Below the pieces are notes generated by a model, which ran no database searches, was not told the DNA's origin, and worked only from the letters and a program-made list of their open reading frames with translations. Made by a program: the position numbers and the translations under genes. A stretch of DNA of 59,598 bases, from the NCBI GenBank assembly GCA_963934015.1, contig CAWVWT010000010.1, positions 1 through 59,598 of the forward strand. The letters are read 5' to 3'. The DNA is from MGIIb-P sp963934015 (GTDB lineage: Archaea; Thermoplasmatota; Poseidoniia; Poseidoniales; Thalassarchaeaceae). Shown one piece after another: positions 16,286-25,057 of this stretch (positions are counted from its first letter, which is position 1; every line of letters begins with the position of its first letter).

Positions 16286-18511
16286 TCAAACGCTTTCGAT
16301 TCCCATCAAGGTGTCACTCTTTCGTCGAATACTTTCCAACCCGCTGGTCAATTTACTCTCTAACCGGGTATAATACTCAAGCATTTCAGGTGTTATCGTT
16401 GGCCGGACCCGAGCAATTGCTTCCTCGAAATGTTTCTTTGCGACCGATTTTCTTTCGGCACGCATTGCAATGAGGGCAGCTTCACGGCAAACTGCTTCAA
16501 CATCAGCACCGGTGAAGTTTTGCATATTGTCAGCTAGACTTTCAAGATCGAACTTGCCGAGTGGCATATTTTTAGCATGGATTTTGAGAATTTTTCTAAG
16601 GCTAGCCTGGTCGGGTGGTGGGATGTGCATAACCCGCTCAAATCGACCACTGCGCAGCAGGGCGGGGTCAATCATTTCGGGGCGGTTTGTTGCAGCAATG
16701 ATGATGACTCCTTCCATAGATTCAACTCCATCCATGCTGGATAGCAACTGATTAACGACACGATTTGATACATCGCTACCTTCACCAGAATTGGATGTAC
16801 GTGCACCAGCAATCGATTCGAATTCATCAAGGAAAATGATACTCGGACTTGCCTGTTTTGCTTTCTTAAAGACCTCGCGGATCGCCTTTTCAGATTCACC
16901 GACCCATTTTGAGATGAGTTCCGGGCCTTTGACAGTGATGAAATTCGCTTTTGCTTCATGAGCAATGGCTTTGGCAATCAGGGTCTTACCCGTTCCTGGA
17001 GCTCCGAAAAGAACGATACCACGAGGTGGTTTGATACCAAAGTGCTCAAATCGGTCAGGCATTGTCAATGGCCATTCGACACTTTCCTTGAGGCGTTCCT
17101 TGACCTCGTCAAGGCCCCCAACATCATCCCATGAGATTTCGGGAATCTCGACATAGATTTCACGCAATGCGCTTGGTTCAATATCTCTAATTGCAATCCG
17201 GAAGTCATTCATTTGGACTTCCATCTTTTCCAAAACTTCAGGTGGAATTTCATCTTGATCCAAATCGATTTCAGGTAGATAACGTCGAAGTGCCTTCATC
17301 GCCGCTTCACGGGTCAGGCTCATGATATCAGCACCCACGAACCCGTATGAATTTTCTAAAATCCAGTCCATATCAAAATCATCCGCAATTGGCATGCCTC
17401 TTGTATGAATATTCACAATTTCACGTCGCCCATTCTTGTCGGGGACACCGATCTCCAATTCACGGTCAAATCGACCCGGCCTTCGAAGGGCTTGATCGAT
17501 AGCATCGGGTCGATTTGTAGCCCCGATGACAACCACATTGTCACGACCCTGCATTCCATCCATCAGTGTGAGCAATTGAGCGACGACACGCCGCTCAACT
17601 TCTCCAGACACATCTTCACGTTTTGGTGCAATTGAATCCAATTCATCAACGAAGATTATCGCAGGAGCATTCGAAGCGGCTTCATCAAAGATTTCACGCA
17701 ATTGCTTCTCTGATTCACCATAATATTTTGAAATGATTTCAGGCCCATTGATACTTGTAAAATGTGCGTTCGTCTCATTGGCTACTGCCTTTGCAATCAT
17801 TGTTTTACCAGTCCCAGGTGGACCATGTAGCAAGACACCCTTGGGTGGGTCGATACCTAGTCGACGGAATAGAATTGGATGTTTGAGCGGCAATTCAATC
17901 ATTTCACGGACAGTCTGTAACTGATCTCCAAGTCCGCCAATATCTTCGTACATGATGGACGAAACCTCTCCTAACTCCTCATCCTCAACCAATTCTTCTT
18001 TGATGACAATTTCAGTATCGGGGAGAACTCTAACGATGCCTTTCGGCTTGGTGGATACGATTGCGAATGGCAATGCTTCAGCGAAAAGTGTCATGCCTGG
18101 GATAAAAATGCGATCACCGGCAACCACAGGTCGCTTGTTGAGTCCACGGCGAGCGAATCCTTCGATTCCAGAACCAAACTTGACTTTCTGCTGTTTTGCC
18201 ATTACAGGACTTAGAACAAGTCGCGCGCACTCATTCGTTTCGACTTTCTTAATCGTCACGCGGTCGCCTAGGCTGACACCTGCATTTTTACGAATGATAC
18301 CATCAATTCGAATGACGCCAAGGTTCGCATCTTCAGGGCGACATCTCCAGACGATTGCAGCAGTATTTCGCTCACCGCTAATTTCGATGACATCACCTGG
18401 TTTGAGGCCCAGATCATTGTCGAAAGGCACACGAGCGCGTCCATGGCCTACATCACTTGGAATCGCTTTTGCAACGCGTAAGGATAGTGTTTTTTCTTCA
18501 TCTTCAGCCAT
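16286..18511 (-). CDS. cdc48: Cdc48/VAT AAA+ ATPase
   Basis: The 741-residue protein has the complete archaeal VAT architecture. It comprises an N-terminal double-psi barrel plus four-stranded domain (1-180), a D1 AAA domain with 'GPPGTGKT' and Walker B 'IIFVDELDSIAP', and a D2 AAA domain with 'GAPGTGKT' and 'IIFLDEFESIAG'. Arginine-finger regions ('RRPGRFDRE', 'LRSGRFERV') are intact. It is a hexameric unfoldase that feeds proteins to the proteasome and remodels complexes. It heads a minus-strand operon with PRC-barrel, DUF4350-like, DUF58 and membrane proteins, an unusual setting for Cdc48. D2 departs slightly from consensus (GAPG, DEFES), but the catalytic residues are kept. Confidence 0.96.
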   Translation of the reverse strand: MAEDEEKTLSLRVAKAIPSDVGHGRARVPFDNDLGLKPGDVIEISGERNTAAIVWRCRPEDANLGVIRIDGIIRKNAGVSLGDRVTIKKVETNECARLVLSPVMAKQQKVKFGSGIEGFARRGLNKRPVVAGDRIFIPGMTLFAEALPFAIVSTKPKGIVRVLPDTEIVIKEELVEDEELGEVSSIMYEDIGGLGDQLQTVREMIELPLKHPILFRRLGIDPPKGVLLHGPPGTGKTMIAKAVANETNAHFTSINGPEIISKYYGESEKQLREIFDEAASNAPAIIFVDELDSIAPKREDVSGEVERRVVAQLLTLMDGMQGRDNVVVIGATNRPDAIDQALRRPGRFDRELEIGVPDKNGRREIVNIHTRGMPIADDFDMDWILENSYGFVGADIMSLTREAAMKALRRYLPEIDLDQDEIPPEVLEKMEVQMNDFRIAIRDIEPSALREIYVEIPEISWDDVGGLDEVKERLKESVEWPLTMPDRFEHFGIKPPRGIVLFGAPGTGKTLIAKAIAHEAKANFITVKGPELISKWVGESEKAIREVFKKAKQASPSIIFLDEFESIAGARTSNSGEGSDVSNRVVNQLLSSMDGVESMEGVIIIAATNRPEMIDPALLRSGRFERVMHIPPPDQASLRKILKIHAKNMPLGKFDLESLADNMQNFTGADVEAVCREAALIAMRAERKSVAKKHFEEAIARVRPTITPEMLEYYTRLESKLTSGLESIRRKSDTLMGIESV

Positions 18512-18654
18512 AGTCCCGCCTCACTGCAATATATCCAGAAAGTGCCCGGCCTCTATAACCTGTCGAATTGGAATCTCGTATGGGATGTGTCTGGTGAGTA
18601 GTCTTCAAGCGCCGCGAGGAGAGCATTCATGATGGGGGCTGCGTTCGACACGAT

Positions 18655-20283
18655 ATGGCGCAAGTACTCTCAACAGGTCTAGAATTCCTAGAGCACAGTA
18701 ACCCAAACGGCAACCCTTGTGTGAAGGGATACAATATCATCGATGGTGAACTCAAACAAGCCAGTGATGGTTCGACTTTCAAATCAATCAATCCTGCGTG
18801 GTTGGAGGATTGCCTTGGTGAATTCCCACTTTCAAATGAAGAGGATGTACACGAAGCACTTCGTGCAGCCCGGAAAGCCTTCTCAGGTTGGTCGGCCACA
18901 CCCGCGCCCACGCGCGGGCAAATCATTGGCAACATGGGTCGTCTATTGATGGAGCACAAGGATGCAATCGTTGCAATCGAAACTCGAGAAATTGGCAAGA
19001 CACTGAAAGAATCTGCAGGTTCGGTGCAGGAAGCGATTGACACCTGTCTATTCTTCCAATCCGAAGGACGGCGGCTCTACGGTCAAACGGTAAATAGCGA
19101 ATTGCCAGACAAGGAATTGTTCACCTATCGGCGCCCTCTTGGAGTCTGTGGTATCATCAATGCGTGTAACTTCCCTGCAGCCGTTCCTTTCTGGAAGATG
19201 ATTCCTGCCATCATGTGTGGCAACACCTGTGTATGGAAATCACCTCAGGACGCACCACTTCTCTCATTCGCACTCGCGCGTATTATGCACGAATCTGGTT
19301 TACCCAATGGTGTCATTAATCTCGTACACGGAAAAGGCAGTGGTGCAGGACAGCATCTAGTCGATGCCGTTGACAAGGGCATGGTGGACAAGATATCGTT
19401 CACAGGTAGCACAGCTGTCGGCAAAATGATTGGCGAAGTATGTGGCCGTAATTTGGTCTCTGCCAGCCTAGAACTCGGTGGAAAGAACCCCCTGGTCATC
19501 ATGCCGAGTGCCAACATGGATAACGCTGTAGAAGGTGCCTACTGGGCCGGATTTGGGACCGCAGGACAACGTTGCACTAGCCTTGGAAACCTGATTATTC
19601 ACCGAGACATCTATGACGAATTCATGTCCAAACTCATGGCCAAGGTCGAGAGTACGACCATTGGTGATTCATTGCGAAATGAAGGCGTTCTGTACGGACC
19701 AATGTTGTCTGAAAAATATGCGGTTGATTTCCTCAAAGATTTGGGGATGTGTGAAACCAGTGGTGCAACCAAACTCTACGGAAAAGGGCGAATCACCAAC
19801 GACAACAAGCCTGCTGGCTTCCTTGGGGATGCTTCGGAAGGGGTCTACATGTGGCCGCACGTTTATGCAGATGTCACTGAAGATATGGAATGCTTCCACG
19901 AGGAAATTTTTGGTCCAGCCATCACCGTTGTGAAAGCCAATGATTTCGATCATGCACTATATCTTGCAAATGCGAGTCCATATGGACTATCGAGTGCTAT
20001 CTACACCAATGATCGCCTAGAAGCGTACCGGTTCAAAACCGGCATCAAGGCTGGAATGACGGGAATCAATAACTCGACGACAGGTGCGGAAGCTCACTTG
20101 CCCTTCGGTGGTGTCAAAGGCTCAGGAAACGGAACTCGAGAATCGGGTATTTGGGTCATCGAAGCCTATTCATATTGGCATGCTGTTAACGATGAACTCA
20201 GTGGAAAACTTCAGTTGGCACAAATGGATGTCGAAGAAATCGAAATTGAGGAAGCTGAAGTCGACTGGACATCCCTTGCTTGA
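18655..20283 (+). CDS. NAD(P)-dependent aldehyde dehydrogenase, ALDH7-like
   Basis: The 542-residue protein belongs to the ALDH superfamily. 'GVCGIINACNFPAAVPFWKM' and 'FTGSTAVGKMIGEV' form the NAD-binding part, and the catalytic Glu is in 'LELGGKNPLVI'. The catalytic Cys is in 'GTAGQRCTSLGNLIIH'. The 'FGTAGQRCT' context resembles the ALDH7/alpha-aminoadipic semialdehyde dehydrogenase branch, but substrate assignment from motifs is weak. The N-terminal ~45 residues and the acidic C-terminal tail (EEIEIEEAEVD) are extra relative to most family members. A five-helix membrane protein follows after 9 nt. It diverges from cdc48 across a 143-bp spacer with no obvious palindrome. Confidence 0.9.
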   Translation: MAQVLSTGLEFLEHSNPNGNPCVKGYNIIDGELKQASDGSTFKSINPAWLEDCLGEFPLSNEEDVHEALRAARKAFSGWSATPAPTRGQIIGNMGRLLMEHKDAIVAIETREIGKTLKESAGSVQEAIDTCLFFQSEGRRLYGQTVNSELPDKELFTYRRPLGVCGIINACNFPAAVPFWKMIPAIMCGNTCVWKSPQDAPLLSFALARIMHESGLPNGVINLVHGKGSGAGQHLVDAVDKGMVDKISFTGSTAVGKMIGEVCGRNLVSASLELGGKNPLVIMPSANMDNAVEGAYWAGFGTAGQRCTSLGNLIIHRDIYDEFMSKLMAKVESTTIGDSLRNEGVLYGPMLSEKYAVDFLKDLGMCETSGATKLYGKGRITNDNKPAGFLGDASEGVYMWPHVYADVTEDMECFHEEIFGPAITVVKANDFDHALYLANASPYGLSSAIYTNDRLEAYRFKTGIKAGMTGINNSTTGAEAHLPFGGVKGSGNGTRESGIWVIEAYSYWHAVNDELSGKLQLAQMDVEEIEIEEAEVDWTSLA

Positions 20284-20292
20284 GGAATTGGC

Positions 20293-20847
20293 ATGGAAAT
20301 CACACGTGAAACCATACGTTTAGCGCTATACATTACTGGACCACTGGTTATTGCATCTTACATCTATGGTGTAACCAAGATGGATGATCCCAATGATTTG
20401 TGGGGGGGGATTCCTGAATCATGGCGTACGTTGAATGTAACTTGCATGTTCATTGCGGCCACAGGTTTTCTCGTCATGTGGTGGTTTTTCCTCTATCGAT
20501 GGGATGCAGCACTGGTGGAGACTGTACAATGGCCATGGGGGGTAGGCGACTCTGGAGGCCATTCGCGTCTGTTGTTGGCATTCCTTCTCGTTACGATCCC
20601 TTCCATGTTTTGGCTAGAATTGACCGCCCTGCACATTCGAACCGATGGCAATTGGACTCAATGGTTGGTCATTGGCAATTTGTGGGTGGTCTGCTTGGGC
20701 AATATTTTACTCGGCCTATTTGCCTGGAGCGCGCATCAACAAGGCATCGCTTCTACTTCAATTTGGCCAGTGATAGGAGCCGTGATGCTGAGCATCCAGG
20801 TGATTATCAATGATGGAATCCTATGGAATCTCAAGTACCCATGGTGA
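20293..20847 (+). CDS. Five-helix integral membrane protein, function unknown
   Basis: The 184-residue protein has five hydrophobic segments, at about 8-28, 46-70, 92-114, 122-142 and 150-172. It has few charged residues between helices and a conserved-looking Trp/Asp-rich loop (WDAALVETVQWPWGVGDSG). No family is recognised. It is transcribed with the aldehyde dehydrogenase (9-nt spacing), so it may relate to the same metabolite or to membrane delivery; this is only contextual. Confidence 0.68.
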   Translation: MEITRETIRLALYITGPLVIASYIYGVTKMDDPNDLWGGIPESWRTLNVTCMFIAATGFLVMWWFFLYRWDAALVETVQWPWGVGDSGGHSRLLLAFLLVTIPSMFWLELTALHIRTDGNWTQWLVIGNLWVVCLGNILLGLFAWSAHQQGIASTSIWPVIGAVMLSIQVIINDGILWNLKYPW

Positions 20848-20910
20848 TTAAGTAAAAAGCATATTTCGTTTCCAGAATGTGCTAAAAAGGCTCTTAGTTA
20901 CTCGATTCAT

Positions 20911-20950
20911 CCGTTAAACGGTTGGCTCTGATGGTAAACCACCCTCTATA
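20911..20950 (+). promoter_or_regulatory. Promoter region of the DUF523 gene with CCGTT-A-AACGG palindrome
   Basis: A TATA-like CTCTATAAGC lies near 20944, about 28 bp before the ATG at 20974, implying a leaderless transcript. Upstream at 20911-20921 is the 11-bp palindrome CCGTTAAACGG. The motif TTAAACGGTTG from this site recurs upstream of speB (near 44317). Confidence 0.45.
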
Positions 20951-20973
20951 AGCAAAACCACAATCTCAGGGGT

Positions 20974-21924
20974 ATGGAATCATCTAACCAACCTCGAATT
21001 GCAGTGTCTGCCTGTCTACTAGGCCAAAATGTTCGATACAATGGCGGGCATTGCAATAACCGCTTGCTTCAAAGCGTCAGCAAGGGTGTAGAAACTATCC
21101 CCATCTGCCCAGAAGTAGGGATTGGTCTTGGAACCCCTAGGCCAACAATTCGGCTTGTTCGCAAAGAGGGTGAAATGCGTCTTATTGAGCCTATTTCTGG
21201 TAATGACTTGACTCAGCAGATGCTTGATTGGTCACAATTACAATCAGATGTATTAATGCACAAGAAAATTTCAGGAATCGTTCTCAAGAAGGATTCCCCG
21301 AGTTGTGGAATTGAGAGAGTGAAGGTATACGAAACTGAACATCCAAAACGCGATGGTCAAGGGCTTTTCACAATGGTTTTTACAAATCTAAATCCACAAA
21401 TCCCAGCGATTGAAGAAGGCCGTCTCAATGATCCTGTACAACTTGAAAATTTCTTCGCTAGAGTGGGCATGATGCATCGCTGGTGGCAACAGGATGAACA
21501 AGGGTGGAGCATAAGTATACTACAGCAATTTCATGCTGAACACAAATTATTACTCCAAAGTCGGTCCCCCAGGGCACCTAGTGAACTGGGTCGTTTGATA
21601 TCTCAGCACTCTGGAATACATATTGAAAAATTGGCCCTTAAGTACATCACAATGGCTCAAATGCACATGGATACAGTCGTTCAGAAAAAGTATGTTGCTG
21701 GCGCACTTCGTCGAGCTGTTGGCCGATTGCCAAATAGTATATCGGGGGAGATTCGTCAGCAAGTACATGGGTGGATAGATGGGTATCTTGCTGGAACCGC
21801 CCCTCGAATGGCACCTGTAGCTGTAATCAATCAGATGTTTCAGATGTCTGGCTTAGAACATCTCCCTTGGAAGCGTTTGTATCAACCATTTGATATGAGC
21901 AGTGGTATATTTGCAGAGGTATGA
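20974..21924 (+). CDS. DUF523-DUF1722 fusion protein (YbgA type)
   Basis: The 316-residue protein has two domains. N-terminal DUF523 shows 'VSACLLGQNVRYNGGHC' and 'KKDSPSCGIERVKVY', with three conserved Cys. C-terminal DUF1722 shows 'FHAEHKLLLQSRSPRAPSELGRLI' from about residue 185. The biochemical function is unproven in general. In many marine and soil bacteria this fusion lies in LitR/CarH-controlled light-inducible clusters with photolyase and carotenoid genes, which is the neighbourhood seen here. The product is complete, and the likely promoter is leaderless. Confidence 0.92.
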   Translation: MESSNQPRIAVSACLLGQNVRYNGGHCNNRLLQSVSKGVETIPICPEVGIGLGTPRPTIRLVRKEGEMRLIEPISGNDLTQQMLDWSQLQSDVLMHKKISGIVLKKDSPSCGIERVKVYETEHPKRDGQGLFTMVFTNLNPQIPAIEEGRLNDPVQLENFFARVGMMHRWWQQDEQGWSISILQQFHAEHKLLLQSRSPRAPSELGRLISQHSGIHIEKLALKYITMAQMHMDTVVQKKYVAGALRRAVGRLPNSISGEIRQQVHGWIDGYLAGTAPRMAPVAVINQMFQMSGLEHLPWKRLYQPFDMSSGIFAEV

Positions 21925-21933
21925 GGTGATAAA

Positions 21934-22155
21934 ATGAATTTGGGAATCGGTGATCGTTTTTTACGCCTCGCAGGAGGACTTGGTTTTGTCGTATTTGACT
22001 ACGTATCAACAGCACAATGGGAAATCCTTTTCCTTCTAGTCGGGGTGTGGAGTGTGACAACTTCAGTGGTTGGCCATTGTCCATTTTATTCGCTGTTTGG
22101 GATTAAAACATGTAAACTCAAACCGGATGAAACAGAACCAGATTTGGCTAGTTGA
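21934..22155 (+). CDS. DUF2892 (YgaP-like) small inner-membrane protein
   Basis: The 73-residue protein has the DUF2892 signature: 'GIGDRFLRLAGGLGFVVFDY', a second hydrophobic segment, then 'GHCPFYSLFGIKTC' with two Cys. The domain often accompanies rhodanese or sulfur-handling proteins. It follows the DUF523 gene after 9 nt behind a GAGGTGAT site, so it is co-transcribed. Confidence 0.88.
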   Translation: MNLGIGDRFLRLAGGLGFVVFDYVSTAQWEILFLLVGVWSVTTSVVGHCPFYSLFGIKTCKLKPDETEPDLAS

Positions 22156-22194
22156 TAAACGGGCCTTCATAAGTCAATCAGTTTACCCAGAGGC

Positions 22195-23205
22195 ATGATA
22201 TCGGTTGTTGTTGATTCAGAATCGCATATTGAATCAAGCCTTCTGCAGGTTAGAGATGCTTATGCCGAGTGTGAACGAATCACAAAAGCATCTTCGACAT
22301 CATTCATGCGTTCATTTCGCTATTTAGATGATGAGCGTCGCCGAGCAGTATATGCATTGTATGCATTCTGTCGGCGGGTAGATGATATTGTAGATGGTGA
22401 CTGGGAGCCTGAAGTTGATATCAGTCACTTGAATGTCCAGGCTGAAGACACATCACTGAAATTAACAATTGATCGACAATCCGAATCCTCTCTTGATGGT
22501 GATGCATTCCATCGTAGGGTGCGTGCTCTCCTCTGGTTCCATGAAAATCTAGACACTATCGAATCACGCGGGGTTGTTGAAGCCCCCATCTTCATCGCGT
22601 TACAGGATACCATCGAAAGATTCCCCATTCAAATTTCAGAATTGCGAATGTTGCTAGATGGCATGGCAGATGATCTATTTCCAACCGAATATCAATCGTT
22701 TGAGGACATGCGAACCTACTGCTACAAGGTCGCATCGACTGTAGGGTTATCGTTAATTGAAATTTACGGATATTCTGATCCCAATGCCAGAGAACACGCA
22801 GCTGAGATGGGTATTTTTCTGCAGATGGTAAACGTCCTCCGGGATATTGAAGAAGATATTTATCGTGGAAGAGTTTACTTGCCTCGAGAAGAATTGACTC
22901 GATTTGGAATTGAAATTGATGAGTTAAATCATCCTAATTTACCAAAGACTCAGAAATGGCAGAATTTCATTCGTCATTACATTCATCGAACACAGACTCA
23001 CCGTGACAATGCGATGCGGCTGCTGCCCCTTCTAGATCCAAAGGCGCGCCGATCACCTGAGATGATGTGTGCGGTTTACACAGAAATATTGCGTGAGGTT
23101 GAGCGCAGGGATGGCGATGTACTTTCGTCCCGTCTACGACTGGGCTTCTTGCGAAAGATTCGCTTGACTCTAGGGACGCTTGGATTTTTGCAAAACTCAG
23201 CTTGA
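22195..23205 (+). CDS. crtB: Phytoene (or squalene-type) synthase
   Basis: The 336-residue protein is a trans-isoprenyl diphosphate head-to-head synthase. The first aspartate-rich motif is in 'FCRRVDDIVDGDW' and the second in 'VNVLRDIEEDIYRGRVYLP', and 'YCYKVASTVGLSLIEIYGY' is the intervening conserved helix. It would condense two geranylgeranyl diphosphates to phytoene, the entry to carotenoids and retinal. A phytoene desaturase gene lies at 29701-31281. A TATA-like TTCATAAG about 28 bp before the ATG implies leaderless transcription. The 3' end overlaps the convergent peroxiredoxin-like gene by 9 bp. Confidence 0.93.
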   Translation: MISVVVDSESHIESSLLQVRDAYAECERITKASSTSFMRSFRYLDDERRRAVYALYAFCRRVDDIVDGDWEPEVDISHLNVQAEDTSLKLTIDRQSESSLDGDAFHRRVRALLWFHENLDTIESRGVVEAPIFIALQDTIERFPIQISELRMLLDGMADDLFPTEYQSFEDMRTYCYKVASTVGLSLIEIYGYSDPNAREHAAEMGIFLQMVNVLRDIEEDIYRGRVYLPREELTRFGIEIDELNHPNLPKTQKWQNFIRHYIHRTQTHRDNAMRLLPLLDPKARRSPEMMCAVYTEILREVERRDGDVLSSRLRLGFLRKIRLTLGTLGFLQNSA

Positions 23206-23670
23206 ACTCTCATCAGTCATGAATTCTACGAGCAGACGAGTTGCACTTTTTGCATGCATCAATAGGTCAGTTGTTATGACTCCTCGAATGAAGCACTTTG
23301 GGTCGACAACGAAGGTCACTCGTCCACGCATCACTTCGAGTATTCGTTTCAAGTTAAGTTTCTTTGAGAGTCGACCCTGGATATCGCACAACAACTTGTA
23401 TTCAATACCATACTTCTTTTTGAAACGTCGATGATGAGTCATAGAATCAGTAGAAATTGCGATGACTTGTGCCCCCAATGCCTCAATCTCTGCCTGCTTA
23501 TCACGTAGTGTACAGGATTCAATTGTGAATCGAGGTGACCCCCCCTTTGGAAAGAAGGATATTACAGACCATACATCTAACAAACTGTCTTGGCTAAACG
23601 ATTCACCGGAACTATCCTTGAGTGAAAAATAAGGAAATTTTTCGCCAATTAAGTTGGCATGTTCGTTCAT
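23197..23670 (-). CDS. Bcp/PrxQ-like peroxiredoxin lacking the peroxidatic cysteine
   Basis: The product is 157 residues from the ATG at 23670. The AhpC/TSA fold is evident ('GEKFPYFSLKDSSGESFS', 'VISFFPKGGSPRFTIESCTLRDKQAEI', 'VIAISTDS', 'LLCDIQGRLSKKLNL'). In Bcp/PrxQ the active-site motif is PGCTxEAC; here it reads PRFTIESC. The peroxidatic Cys is therefore replaced by Phe (TTC codon) and only the downstream, resolving-position Cys remains. It is unlikely to act as a normal peroxidase; it may be a redox sensor or partner, or be decaying. It starts 1 nt after the SRPBCC-epimerase stop, in one operon with photolyase. A normal paralogue lies at 27812-28276. Confidence 0.88.
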   Translation of the reverse strand: MNEHANLIGEKFPYFSLKDSSGESFSQDSLLDVWSVISFFPKGGSPRFTIESCTLRDKQAEIEALGAQVIAISTDSMTHHRRFKKKYGIEYKLLCDIQGRLSKKLNLKRILEVMRGRVTFVVDPKCFIRGVITTDLLMHAKSATRLLVEFMTDESSS

Positions 23671-23671
23671 T

Positions 23672-25048
23672 TTAATTTCTCCATTTACCCAATGCATCAC
23701 GCAATGCATCTTCTGCTGTTTTATGTTGAAAACGATAACCAGAACTGATCAACCTGGTCGGGTGAACCCTCTGACTTTCGGTGGTCAATGCAACACCCAT
23801 TTTCCCATATAGAAGCCATATTGCAAGCGGTGGCGTGGGAATAAACGCCGGCCTTCGTAAAACTCGACCAAGCACCTTTGCGAATGATTTCTGATGAAGC
23901 GATTCAGGGGCTGTCAGATTGTATGCACCGGCAGTATTGGGTGACATCATGAGGTGATGCAGTGCGTAGACCTCATCATCCATTGAGATCCAAGAAAACC
24001 ATTGTCGCCCAAAACCAATTGGCCCCCCTCCACCCATTTTAGCCGGCAACAACATCTTCGCAAGCGCCCCTCCACAGGCGTCGAGAACGATACCAGTACG
24101 AGCATGAATAGTGCGGATACCTGCAGTTCTAGCCGGTTCGGCTGCGGCTTCCCAAATCTGACAAGTTTCGGGTAAGAAACCTACTCCTTTACAACTTTCT
24201 TCGGTCAATATTTCATCTCCACGATCACCATACCAACCGATGGCACTAGCAACTAGAAACACTTCTGGTTTATTTTTCAGTGAAGCCAATGTTTGGGATA
24301 ACAATGCAGTACTCTCTTGGCGGCTGGTTTGGATTAGTTTCTTGCGTGCCTTTGTCCAACGGCGGTCACCGATTCCAGCCCCTCCAAGGTGAATTACAAT
24401 ATCGAATCCTTCTACCGAATTTGAGTCAATTTCTCCAGTTGAAGGGTTCCATTGAATTTCATTTGAATTTGGCTTTGGTACCCTACGGACCAAGCGCCAA
24501 ATATCATGTCCACCTGTATCGAGGAATGCCACCAATTGTCGACCGATTAGTCCGGATGCCCCAGCTACAAGAATCCGCTTGCGGGGAAGGTGTCGAAAGT
24601 CAGAATGCCGTTCAATATCACGAATCAGCCTTTGCTCGCGAGCCCGAAACATTCGAGTCAGACGATTTCGCACATCTCGTGAACCAAAAATACGACCGAG
24701 AATACCCATTGGTAATTCATAATTCACATCATCATGAACTGTCGTCGAACCTTCTTTTTCAATGAATCGATGAATGTGATGCCAGGAACGAAACGGACCT
24801 TTTTTCATCACATCTTCGAATTTCTCAGGTGGTTGATATCCCCGATGCTCAGCAATCCAGGTCATTTTGAATGGACCAAGTGGAAATCGAAATACCCGTT
24901 GTGCACCGTCCTCAAGTGTATCGTCTGCTCGCACTTCCTCTGCTACTTCCCATGGAGGCATCAATCTACGAAAAGAACCCTTATGTTCAAACCAGTCAAA
25001 TACATCTTTTCGGGGCGCTTTGATGTGTGTTTTATGTTCAAATTTCAT
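23672..25048 (-). CDS. SRPBCC-epimerase fusion (TIGR01777 family plus N-terminal SRPBCC domain)
   Basis: In this 458-residue protein, residues 1-150 form a ligand-binding SRPBCC domain ('FEHKTHIKAPRKDVFDWFE'). Residues ~155-458 form an extended SDR of the TIGR01777/YfcH type, with Rossmann motif 'RILVAGASGLIGRQLVAFL', 'VHLGGAGIGDRRW', catalytic-region 'SAIGWYGDRGDEILTEES', and a DUF1731-like C terminus 'PPLAIWLLYGKMG'. The fusion is common in light-inducible photolyase/carotenoid clusters; its substrate is unknown. It lies 9 nt after the photolyase gene and 1 nt before the peroxiredoxin-like gene. Confidence 0.9.
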   Translation of the reverse strand: MKFEHKTHIKAPRKDVFDWFEHKGSFRRLMPPWEVAEEVRADDTLEDGAQRVFRFPLGPFKMTWIAEHRGYQPPEKFEDVMKKGPFRSWHHIHRFIEKEGSTTVHDDVNYELPMGILGRIFGSRDVRNRLTRMFRAREQRLIRDIERHSDFRHLPRKRILVAGASGLIGRQLVAFLDTGGHDIWRLVRRVPKPNSNEIQWNPSTGEIDSNSVEGFDIVIHLGGAGIGDRRWTKARKKLIQTSRQESTALLSQTLASLKNKPEVFLVASAIGWYGDRGDEILTEESCKGVGFLPETCQIWEAAAEPARTAGIRTIHARTGIVLDACGGALAKMLLPAKMGGGGPIGFGRQWFSWISMDDEVYALHHLMMSPNTAGAYNLTAPESLHQKSFAKVLGRVLRRPAFIPTPPLAIWLLYGKMGVALTTESQRVHPTRLISSGYRFQHKTAEDALRDALGKWRN

Positions 25049-25057
25049 GTTAATACC

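Noticed and set aside
20818..20826. TCC-TAT-GGA at the end of the five-helix membrane protein gene
   Set aside because: It has the CC-TAT-GG core but only one additional pair and is inside a coding region, so it was used as a negative example.
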